From positions 1 to 5,423 of the forward strand of contig JAQTVG010000083.1 in the NCBI GenBank assembly GCA_028706895.1: 5,423 nt of DNA. Reading direction: 5' to 3'. The notes beneath the pieces were generated by a model. It saw only the letters and a list, made by a program, of their open reading frames with translations, did no database searches and was not told the origin of the DNA. The DNA comes from Candidatus Omnitrophota bacterium (GTDB lineage Bacteria; Omnitrophota; Gorgyraeia; Gygaellales; Profunditerraquicolaceae). Made by a program: the position numbers and the translations under genes. Of this stretch, positions 1 to 5,423 are shown one piece after another (the first letter of the stretch is position 1; the number at the start of each line of letters is the position of its first letter).

Positions 1-1
1 C

Positions 2-844
2 TGTTTTTTATCGGATGCAAATACGCTTTATCGCGGCAGGCGCCTGAATTCAACAGACCACCTGGAGATTGCCCGTGAACACGGGTTTACAAAAGAAGTA
101 ACGGGGGCAGACGTAGTTATACCGGATGATGCCAGGCAGGAAGAAGCAATTGAAATAAAAATAAACCAGAAATTTATCAAGAACGCAAAGCTCGCCCGTA
201 TTTTTATTGATGCGGATGCGATTATGGCGGTTAATCATTTTAAAGGCCATATATTGACGGGATTTGGCGGGGCATTGAAAAATATCGGTATGGGCTGCGC
301 CACGAGGCAGGGCAAACTTGCCCAGCATTGCGATGTTTCTCCTGTTGTGTATGCGGATAAGTGTATCGGCTGCGGTGAATGTGAGATAATATGCCCGGTG
401 GGTGCAATTCATATTGAAAACGGCAAGTCTGTAATTGACAGCCAAAAGTGTATCGGCTGCGCAAGCTGTATGGCTGTTTGCCCTACAATGGCAATGTTTA
501 TAGATTTTCAGGCGGGCGATAAAGTACAGGAAAAGATGGTTGAATACAGCCTGGCGGTACTCAAAGATAAGATTAATAAAACGGGGTTTATAAACTTCGC
601 CATTAAAATCAATAAGGAATGTGATTGTTGGGGTGCAGAGAATCCGAGAATCGCCCCTGATGTCGGGATATTAGCATCCCTTGACCCTGTAAGCGTTGAT
701 AAAGCAAGTTTTGATTTGGTAAATAAAGCCTCTGGCAAGGATATTTTTAAGGCAAGCCACCCTGAGCAGGATGGCTTAAAGCAACTCCTGCATGCCCAGG
801 AAATAGGGCTTGGCAGCGTTGATTACGAGTTGATAGAATTGTGA
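2..844 (+). CDS. DUF362-family 4Fe-4S iron-sulfur protein, 5'-truncated by the window
   Basis: The reading frame is open from the first bases to a TGA at 842-844, giving 280 residues. The ATG at 224 is internal, because recognisable family sequence lies upstream of it (DANTLYRGRR, then HLEIAREHGF). Two ferredoxin-type motifs of the form CX2CX2CX3CP are encoded at 362-397 and 449-484, enough for two [4Fe-4S] clusters. Before them comes the conserved GMGCATRQGKLAQH block (about 290-328), and after them CDCWG (620-634) followed by PDVGILASLDPVSVD. This order is typical of the DUF362 'uncharacterised Fe-S centre protein' family, usually around 370 residues, so roughly 90 N-terminal residues are missing. 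No signal peptide or membrane segment is seen in the visible part. The family probably acts in electron transfer or as a redox enzyme, but its substrate is unknown. The stop lies 56 bases before glgP; a functional link to glycogen metabolism is not evident. Confidence 0.9.
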   Translation, partial: CFLSDANTLYRGRRLNSTDHLEIAREHGFTKEVTGADVVIPDDARQEEAIEIKINQKFIKNAKLARIFIDADAIMAVNHFKGHILTGFGGALKNIGMGCATRQGKLAQHCDVSPVVYADKCIGCGECEIICPVGAIHIENGKSVIDSQKCIGCASCMAVCPTMAMFIDFQAGDKVQEKMVEYSLAVLKDKINKTGFINFAIKINKECDCWGAENPRIAPDVGILASLDPVSVDKASFDLVNKASGKDIFKASHPEQDGLKQLLHAQEIGLGSVDYELIEL

Positions 845-858
845 TTAATCGGAATAAT
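830..858 (+). promoter_or_regulatory. Putative sigma-70 promoter for glgP
   Basis: A -35-like TTGATA (830-835, 5 of 6 consensus bases) and a -10-like AATAAT (853-858, 5 of 6) are separated by 17 bases, the optimal spacing. The -35 lies inside the last codons of the DUF362 gene. Transcription would start near 865, leaving a leader of about 36 bases before the glgP start codon, similar to the leader predicted for the 94-residue gene downstream. The alternative is that glgP is simply read through from the upstream gene, since no terminator separates them. Confidence 0.45.
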
Positions 859-888
859 TTCCGTTAGGAAGCGTGAATTCTAAATATC

Positions 889-897
889 AGGAGGAGG
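889..897 (+). promoter_or_regulatory. Strong Shine-Dalgarno sequence of glgP
   Basis: AGGAGGAGG ends three bases before the ATG at 901. It contains two overlapping AGGAGG registers; the first of them (889-894) sits six bases from the start. It fixes 901 as the start codon and predicts efficient translation. Confidence 0.85.
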
Positions 898-900
898 TTA

Positions 901-3378
901 ATGGTTAAGCCGGGCAACAGCAAGAAGACCAACTGGGTAAAAGTCCAGAAAGATATGACAAAAAGAGGCATTGAATATTCTTTTTGGAACAATCTTGAGT
1001 ATAGGCTGGGTAAAGATAAATATACCTCAACGCAGAATGATACATTTATGGCCCTGGCGCTTGCCATGCGGGATAGGCTTATCGGGCAGTGGCTGATAAC
1101 CCAGGAAAGATTCCACGACCAAAACTTAAAGAGGGTGTATTATTTTTCCCTGGAGTTTTTAATCGGAAGGCTGTTAGAGACAAATATTGACAACCTCGGC
1201 CTGTGGAAAGAGACAATGCAGGCTATGGAGGTATTGGGGCTTGATATAGAAGAATTACGCGAGTGTGAATACGATGCAGGGCTGGGTAATGGCGGTTTGG
1301 GGAGGTTGGCCGCCTGTTTTATGGATTCAATGGCAACTTTATCTATTCCCGCGCACGGATACGGGATACGTTATGATTACGGAATTTTCAGGCAGAAAAT
1401 AATTAACGGAAACCAGGTTGAGTTTCCCGATGCCTGGCTTAGTAACGGTAACCCCTGGGAATTCGAGAGGCCGGAATACAAGGTAAAAGTGCGGCTCTTT
1501 GGCCGTACGCGCATGTTTACCGACGAAAATATGAAGTTGCGCGTGGAGTGGGTGGATACCAAGAATGTTTTAGCTATGCCTTATGATATTCCCGTCCCAG
1601 GATACAAAAATGATATAGTAAATACTTTAAGGCTCTGGTCTGCGCGCAGCACAGAAGATTTTGATTTGGAATATTTTAATGATGGCGACTATGAGCGCGC
1701 AGTTTACGCCAAGATTGAAACAGAGACTATTTCTAAAGTACTCTACCCGAATGATAATGTGAACCGCGGGAAGTTCCTGCGCCTGATACAGGAATATTTC
1801 TTTTGTGCAGCATCACTAGCAGATATCATAAGGAGATTTAAAACGGAAAATAAGGATTTAAGGAAGTTCCCCGAGAAAGTAGCGATTCAGCTCAATGATA
1901 CACACCCTTCTGTTTCTATAGCTGAGCTGATGCGTATCCTTGTGGATGTCGAGGGGCTGGATTGGGATATCGCCTGGGATATTACAGTTAACACCTTCGC
2001 CTATACCAACCATACAGTGATGCCGGAGGCGCAAGAAAAATGGCCGGTCGCCATATTTGAAAATCTTTTACCCAGGCACCTGGAGATTATCTACGAGATA
2101 AACCGGAGGTTCCTGTCTGACGCATCAAAGAAGTTTTCCGTGAATAATGATATTTTAAGAAGGATATCAATTATTGAAGAAACAGAGCCCCGGGCAGTGC
2201 GCATGGCTTATCTTGCCATAATTGGTTCGCATTCTGTTAACGGGGTGTCAGAGCTCCACAGCCACCTTTTAAAAACAGAGATTTTTAAAGATTTCTATGA
2301 AATTTTCCCGGAGAGGTTCAACAATAAGACTAATGGCATTACAGAAAGAAGATGGCTGCATAAGGCAAACCCCGGGCTCTCAAATTTAATTACAGAGACA
2401 ATAGGCGATAAGTGGGTAACTGACCTCTACCAGACACAAAAACTGCTTAAATTTACCGAAGACGCTTCTTTCCGCAAAAAATGGGAAAAGGCAAAAAAAG
2501 AGAATAAGGCTGCCCTCGCAGATTATATATATAAGAATAACAACATAGTAGTTAATCCCGAATCTATCTTTGATGTCCAGGTAAAGCGTATCCATGAATA
2601 CAAGCGGCAGCTATTGTTTGCTTTTTATATTATTGCGCAGTACCTCAGGATAAAAAACAACCCAAAGCAAGAGTTCGTGCCCCGCACTTGTATTTTAGGC
2701 GGTAAGGCGGCGCCCGGATATTTTATGGCAAAGCTCATTATTAAATTCATAAATAATATTGCCGAGGTTATTAATAAGGATAAAGATATAAAAGATAAGC
2801 TAAAAGTAGTCTTTTTGGAGAATTACCGGGTATCTTTGGCTGAGCGTATTTTTCCCGCAAGCGATTTGTCAGAACAGATATCCACCGCCGGAACAGAGGC
2901 CTCCGGCACCGGCTGCATGAAATTTATGCTAAATGGGGCGCTTACTATCGGCACTTATGACGGAGCAAATATTGAAATTGCGGATGCCGTGGGAAAAGAT
3001 AATATTTTTATTTTTGGATTACGCGTTGAGGATATTAATAAATTAAAGCAGAATAATTATATGCCGCAGGCCTATATCCAGAATTCGCCGTTATTAAAAG
3101 AGGCAATAAAGCTGATTAATGATAATTATTTTTCTTGCGCAGAACACGATATATTCCGCCATATCACGGACCACCTGTTGTATTCGGACACATTTTTTAT
3201 CTGCGCTGATTTTAACGAATATTGCGCCATGCAGGATAAGGTCGCTAAAGTTTACAGCGATAAAAATAACTGGGTTAAAAAGTCTATTATAAATGTTGCT
3301 AAATCCGGGAAATTCTCTTCTGACAGGACAGTCAGTGAATACGCCAGGGATATCTGGGGAGTGCCGGTTAAGGCCTGA
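901..3378 (+). CDS. glgP: Glycogen/alpha-glucan phosphorylase (GT35 family)
   Basis: This 825-residue cytoplasmic enzyme uses PLP and phosphate to cleave terminal alpha-1,4-linked glucose from glycogen or maltodextrin as glucose-1-phosphate. It is full length for the 800-840 residue family, from the N-terminus to the typical DIWGV ending. Landmarks, matched to rabbit muscle enzyme numbering from memory, are: GLGNGGLGRLAACF (127-140); QLNDTHP (330-336); active-site His371 in YTNHT (rabbit 377); Asn478 in NGIT (rabbit 484); Arg563 and Lys568 in VKRIHEYK (rabbit 569 and 574); and the cofactor lysine Lys674 (codon 2920-2922, rabbit 680) in EASGTGCMKFMLNG. All expected catalytic residues are present. 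Cys672 replaces the usual Asn of GTGNMK. The segment after DIIRRF (308-313) is about eight residues shorter than in the rabbit enzyme, removing the AMP-binding loop, and no phosphorylatable N-terminal serine motif is seen, so animal-type control is unlikely. Substrate preference (glycogen or maltodextrin, glgP or malP) cannot be decided. A carbohydrate porin lies two genes downstream. Confidence 0.97.
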   Translation: MVKPGNSKKTNWVKVQKDMTKRGIEYSFWNNLEYRLGKDKYTSTQNDTFMALALAMRDRLIGQWLITQERFHDQNLKRVYYFSLEFLIGRLLETNIDNLGLWKETMQAMEVLGLDIEELRECEYDAGLGNGGLGRLAACFMDSMATLSIPAHGYGIRYDYGIFRQKIINGNQVEFPDAWLSNGNPWEFERPEYKVKVRLFGRTRMFTDENMKLRVEWVDTKNVLAMPYDIPVPGYKNDIVNTLRLWSARSTEDFDLEYFNDGDYERAVYAKIETETISKVLYPNDNVNRGKFLRLIQEYFFCAASLADIIRRFKTENKDLRKFPEKVAIQLNDTHPSVSIAELMRILVDVEGLDWDIAWDITVNTFAYTNHTVMPEAQEKWPVAIFENLLPRHLEIIYEINRRFLSDASKKFSVNNDILRRISIIEETEPRAVRMAYLAIIGSHSVNGVSELHSHLLKTEIFKDFYEIFPERFNNKTNGITERRWLHKANPGLSNLITETIGDKWVTDLYQTQKLLKFTEDASFRKKWEKAKKENKAALADYIYKNNNIVVNPESIFDVQVKRIHEYKRQLLFAFYIIAQYLRIKNNPKQEFVPRTCILGGKAAPGYFMAKLIIKFINNIAEVINKDKDIKDKLKVVFLENYRVSLAERIFPASDLSEQISTAGTEASGTGCMKFMLNGALTIGTYDGANIEIADAVGKDNIFIFGLRVEDINKLKQNNYMPQAYIQNSPLLKEAIKLINDNYFSCAEHDIFRHITDHLLYSDTFFICADFNEYCAMQDKVAKVYSDKNNWVKKSIINVAKSGKFSSDRTVSEYARDIWGVPVKA

Positions 3379-3401
3379 TAGCGCGGCGGCCCTATAATAT
3401 G

Positions 3402-3429
3402 TTGACAAATAAAAAGTTAAATTTATAAT
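3402..3429 (+). promoter_or_regulatory. Consensus sigma-70 promoter upstream of the 94-residue membrane protein gene
   Basis: A perfect -35 TTGACA (3402-3407) and a perfect -10 TATAAT (3424-3429) are separated by 16 bases. Transcription would begin near 3436, about 32 bases before the start codon. The surroundings from 3407 to 3456 are very AT-rich. A second TATAATAT copy lies at 3393-3400, exactly 31 bases upstream of the first, but it has no matching -35. This promoter probably also serves the porin gene, since no other good promoter is visible between the two. Confidence 0.8.
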
Positions 3430-3454
3430 ATTAGAAAAGAAAAACTACAAATAA

Positions 3455-3462
3455 AAGGAGGG
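3455..3462 (+). promoter_or_regulatory. Shine-Dalgarno sequence of the 94-residue membrane protein gene
   Basis: AAGGAGGG ends five bases before the ATG at 3468. It is a strong, well-placed site and supports that start codon and the reality of this small gene. Confidence 0.85.
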
Positions 3463-3467
3463 AATCC

Positions 3468-3752
3468 ATGAATGGGGAAATTGGTTTTTTTGAAGTATTA
3501 AAGTTTTTTATGATATACCTTAGCCCGTTAGTGGTATTTGTAGGTTTTTTGCTTTTGCTTTACGGCAATTACCGCAGCATTGAAGAAACTTTATCGCGCG
3601 AAATCAGCGGAGTCCGTAAAAAAATGCTTCCGAAGCTGGAAAATAATATATACAGTTTCCATGAGTGGCTCCTCGAGAAACGCATACTTACAGGAGTCAT
3701 CTTTATCGTTTGCGGGGTAGTTTTTTATTTTGTCGGCAAAGCCCCGTGTTAG
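3468..3752 (+). CDS. Small protein with two membrane segments, function unknown
   Basis: I do not recognise this 94-residue protein as a named family. Its start is well supported by a strong Shine-Dalgarno sequence and a consensus promoter. It has a hydrophobic segment at about 13-33 (with Pro20 and a run of four leucines at 28-31), a charged stretch at 36-72, and a second hydrophobic segment at about 73-90. The middle stretch is rich in Arg and Lys (RKKMLPK at 50-56, EKR at 70-72) and also carries several Glu. By the positive-inside rule it should face the cytoplasm, making a hairpin with both ends in the periplasm (inference). There is no cleavable signal peptide, and the protein ends in a cysteine (Cys94). 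The porin gene follows after 89 bases with no clear promoter or terminator between, so the two are likely co-transcribed. Similar small membrane proteins seem common in Omnitrophota-like genomes, but I recall no assigned function. Confidence 0.8.
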   Translation: MNGEIGFFEVLKFFMIYLSPLVVFVGFLLLLYGNYRSIEETLSREISGVRKKMLPKLENNIYSFHEWLLEKRILTGVIFIVCGVVFYFVGKAPC

Positions 3753-3841
3753 CGCGCAATACAATCTGGCGAATATAGATATAACCGGATTAATACGTAA
3801 AAAGCGGATACTTTCAATCCAGGTTGTACAGCAGAAATTAT

Positions 3842-5047
3842 ATGAAATTAAGTATTCGCTTATTTCTCTTTACGGCATTATTTTTATCTTTCTGCCCGCG
3901 TTTTTGTTTTTCTGCGCCCCTGCCTCTTGAAATTTCCAAGGAAATGGAACGGATCCCCGGTAAAAAGGAATGGGGAGTGTCGTTTGCAAAACTCCGCGAA
4001 GAATTATCCCAAAAATACGGCACCGAATTCTATTTTTTGCTTAATTACCAGCAGCAGGAAATCCTTTATAGTAAACACGATACGGGAAACAGCCGTATGG
4101 TTTGGTATTGGAACCTGGAATTCAGCCAGCGTCTCTGGAAAGGGGCGCTTTTAAATTTAGAGCTGGAAGTAGATAAGAACAAGGGGGTAGATAAGCTGAT
4201 TCCTACTTTCTCCATGTTTAACTCTAATTCAGGAGAGAATGCCAGCCTTTATATTCCAAGGTTATTATTAACTCAAAATTTATATGAAGACAAGCTTCAA
4301 CTCTCCGCAGGAAAACTGGATTTGTCTGATTGGTTTGATTGTAATAATTTCGCCAACTCAGCGGATATACAGTTTTTATCAGACGCGCTCACTAACAGCT
4401 TAACGATTCCATTCCCAGCTAAAGGGCTTGGCGCAATGGCAAGTTTTACTCCCAATAACTGGTTTTACCTCCAGGCCGGCGCGTCTACGGCGAACGCTGT
4501 TTCTACAAAAGTCGGCTTAAGCAATGGTTTTAACAGCACGTTTTTTATTAATGAATTTGGTTTTACTCCTAAGCTTAAAGGCTTGAAAGGTAATTATCGT
4601 TTTATCTTTAATCTAAACCGCGAAAAACTTCCTTTGATAGATGATGAAGGAGAAAAACGCAGCCAGTTTGGTTTCAGCATAAGCTTTGACCAGGAAATTG
4701 TAAAAGATAAGCTTGGGTTATTCTTGCGTTATGGGTTTGCTGACCGCAGGGTATATGAGATTGCGGATTTCTGGTCTTGCGGTTTACAGCTTAATGAACC
4801 TCTTGCCGGCCGTAAATATGATTTTATAGGTTTTGGCGTGGCACAGTCGCTTACAGGAGAGAATTACCGTAAGTCTGACGAGCCTAATATAGCGCATTCC
4901 GAGACAATGTATGAATTCTATTACAGCTATCATGTGAATAATGCTTTTATATTGACCCCTAACCTGCAGGTTGTTGTTAACCCGTACGCGGATAAAACAT
5001 CTGATTGCGCGGCAGTTTGCGGCTTGCGCGGCATGTTGAGTTTTTAA
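3842..5047 (+). CDS. OprB-like carbohydrate-selective outer-membrane porin
   Basis: This 401-residue beta-barrel would let sugars diffuse through the outer membrane. A signal peptide is visible: KLSIR, then a hydrophobic stretch to FCFSA at about residue 25; the cleavage point is uncertain because proline follows. The mature part has alternating aromatic and polar strands. OprB-family features are GKLDLSDWFDCNNFAN (about 158-173) followed by QFLSDALTNS, the strand pattern around NWFYLQAGAS, and the C-terminal block YEFYYSYHVNNAFILTPNLQ followed by NPYAD and GLRGMLSF. The last residue is Phe, the usual signal for barrel insertion. I chose ATG 3842 over an in-frame TTG at 3824 because it places the basic residues directly before the hydrophobic core; neither start has a good Shine-Dalgarno sequence. 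Four cysteines in the mature protein (167, 313, 389, 393) are unusual for a porin. Its position near glgP suggests glucan or maltodextrin uptake, but the sequence does not show which sugar. Confidence 0.82.
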   Translation: MKLSIRLFLFTALFLSFCPRFCFSAPLPLEISKEMERIPGKKEWGVSFAKLREELSQKYGTEFYFLLNYQQQEILYSKHDTGNSRMVWYWNLEFSQRLWKGALLNLELEVDKNKGVDKLIPTFSMFNSNSGENASLYIPRLLLTQNLYEDKLQLSAGKLDLSDWFDCNNFANSADIQFLSDALTNSLTIPFPAKGLGAMASFTPNNWFYLQAGASTANAVSTKVGLSNGFNSTFFINEFGFTPKLKGLKGNYRFIFNLNREKLPLIDDEGEKRSQFGFSISFDQEIVKDKLGLFLRYGFADRRVYEIADFWSCGLQLNEPLAGRKYDFIGFGVAQSLTGENYRKSDEPNIAHSETMYEFYYSYHVNNAFILTPNLQVVVNPYADKTSDCAAVCGLRGMLSF

Positions 5048-5078
5048 AAAATCCCGCCATTTTTGCCATAGAAAACCC

Positions 5079-5107
5079 TTGCTATGCTAAAATATTGCGT
5101 ATATAAT
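5079..5107 (+). promoter_or_regulatory. Putative sigma-70 promoter for the terminal membrane protein gene
   Basis: A -35-like TTGCTA (5079-5084, 4 of 6) and a perfect -10 TATAAT (5102-5107) are spaced by 17 bases. Transcription would start near 5114, giving a leader of about 80 bases. An overlapping alternative is an extended -10, TGCTAAAAT (5085-5093), with TTGCCA (5063-5068) 19 bases before the TAAAAT hexamer. Either would mark a new transcription unit after the porin gene. Confidence 0.65.
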
Positions 5108-5194
5108 TTCTCTATAGAATTCGGTAAAATCCCTCCCCAATAGCGCCCAAGAGGGTTCATAAACAATGGTTTAGGTATAAAAAGCAGCTTAAGA

Positions 5195-5423
5195 ATGCTG
5201 AACAGGCAGATTGACCTACGCTGGTGGTTAATAGATAATTTAACTAAACTTGAGCATCCGCAAGAGTTTTATAAGCTATTTGCAACAATTTTCTTTGCAA
5301 TCTTCCTGTTTTTCTCCTTAATGCCTTTTTTATTGGCTAAAGCCCGTGAAAATAACCTGAAGCGGTTATTGCTTTCGGACGCAATTTTTACTCTTTTTTT
5401 GTCTTTATTTATCCTGGCCGCGC
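5195..5423 (+). CDS. N-terminal part of an unrecognised multi-pass membrane protein, 3'-truncated by the window
   Basis: The frame from ATG 5195 stays open to the window end, giving 76 complete codons. It is the only in-frame ATG after the TAG at 5141. The Shine-Dalgarno signal is weak (a purine-rich AAGA directly before the ATG), so a different start codon is possible. The visible protein has an amphipathic, tryptophan-bearing N-terminus (RWW at 9-11, then LEHPQEFY at 19-26), a very hydrophobic phenylalanine-rich segment at about 28-48, a basic connector (KARENNLKR at 49-57), and the start of a second hydrophobic segment at about 58-76. The positive connector suggests a cytoplasmic loop, with the N-terminus outside. 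Too little is present to name a family; it could be a transporter, a membrane glycosyltransferase or another polytopic protein. It has its own promoter-like sequence and is probably not co-regulated with the porin. Confidence 0.65.
   Translation, partial: MLNRQIDLRWWLIDNLTKLEHPQEFYKLFATIFFAIFLFFSLMPFLLAKARENNLKRLLLSDAIFTLFLSLFILAA

Noticed and set aside
50..464. Two reverse-strand open frames opposite the DUF362 gene
   Set aside because: The + strand carries conserved iron-sulfur motifs throughout this stretch, so the antisense frames are by-products.
850..863. Inverted repeat CGGAA-TAAT-TTCCG after the DUF362 gene as a terminator
   Set aside because: The stem is only five base pairs and is not followed by a T-run; it also overlaps the predicted glgP -10 element.
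3371..3396. GC-rich stretch around the glgP stop codon (AGGCC facing CGGCCCT) as a terminator
   Set aside because: The arms do not pair cleanly over more than four bases and no T-run follows.
3094..3408. Reverse-strand open frame of 104 codons
   Set aside because: It lies almost wholly within the antisense of glgP, has no recognisable protein features and no upstream ribosome site; it is a shadow of the real gene.
3824..3841. TTG at 3824 as the porin start codon
   Set aside because: It adds six residues before the signal peptide and has no better ribosome site than the ATG at 3842, which gives a standard signal peptide start.
3730..3930. Forward frame of 66 codons bridging the small membrane protein gene and the porin gene
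   Set aside because: It starts at a TTG without a ribosome site, overlaps both well-supported genes in another frame, and its hydrophobic end is only the porin signal peptide region read out of frame.
3930..3960. Lipoprotein signal (cysteines 18 and 22 in the porin signal peptide)
   Set aside because: Neither LSFC nor PRFC fits the lipobox pattern, and the downstream protein is a beta-barrel rather than a lipoprotein.
5048..5194. RNA gene or rho-independent terminator in the gap after the porin
   Set aside because: No tRNA-like fold or GC-rich hairpin with a T-run is visible; the gap is best explained by a promoter and leader.

Overview
The window reads as ordinary chromosomal sequence from a Gram-negative, probably anaerobic bacterium. 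An outer-membrane porin of the OprB type, with a signal peptide and a C-terminal phenylalanine, implies an outer membrane. A protein carrying two 4Fe-4S ferredoxin motifs fits an anaerobic lifestyle. The moderate GC content, the short gene-dense layout and the style of the small membrane protein resemble genomes of the candidate phylum Omnitrophota. That placement is an impression and cannot be proved from this sequence.

All genes lie on the + strand. From left to right: (1) the 3' part of a DUF362-family iron-sulfur protein (2-844, N-terminus outside the window); (2) a full-length glycogen/alpha-glucan phosphorylase, glgP (901-3378), with a near-perfect Shine-Dalgarno sequence and a probable promoter overlapping the end of gene 1; (3) an unrecognised 94-residue protein with two membrane segments (3468-3752), behind a fully consensus sigma-70 promoter; (4) an OprB-like carbohydrate-selective porin (3842-5047); (5) the first 76 codons of an unrecognised multi-pass membrane protein (5195 to the window end), behind another consensus-like promoter and a leader of about 80 bases. 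No intergenic gap exceeds 150 bases. I see no RNA gene, mobile element, CRISPR array or convincing terminator.

The unifying theme is carbohydrate handling. GlgP releases glucose-1-phosphate from stored or imported alpha-glucan, and the porin would pass sugars or oligosaccharides through the outer membrane. The separate promoters suggest at least three transcription units: glgP; the small membrane protein plus porin; and the terminal membrane protein. The functional coupling is inferred from adjacency only. I found no clear evidence of a new biological system. The points most worth a second look are the small membrane protein paired with the porin, a cysteine in place of the usual asparagine beside the cofactor lysine of GlgP, and the three promoter-like elements.
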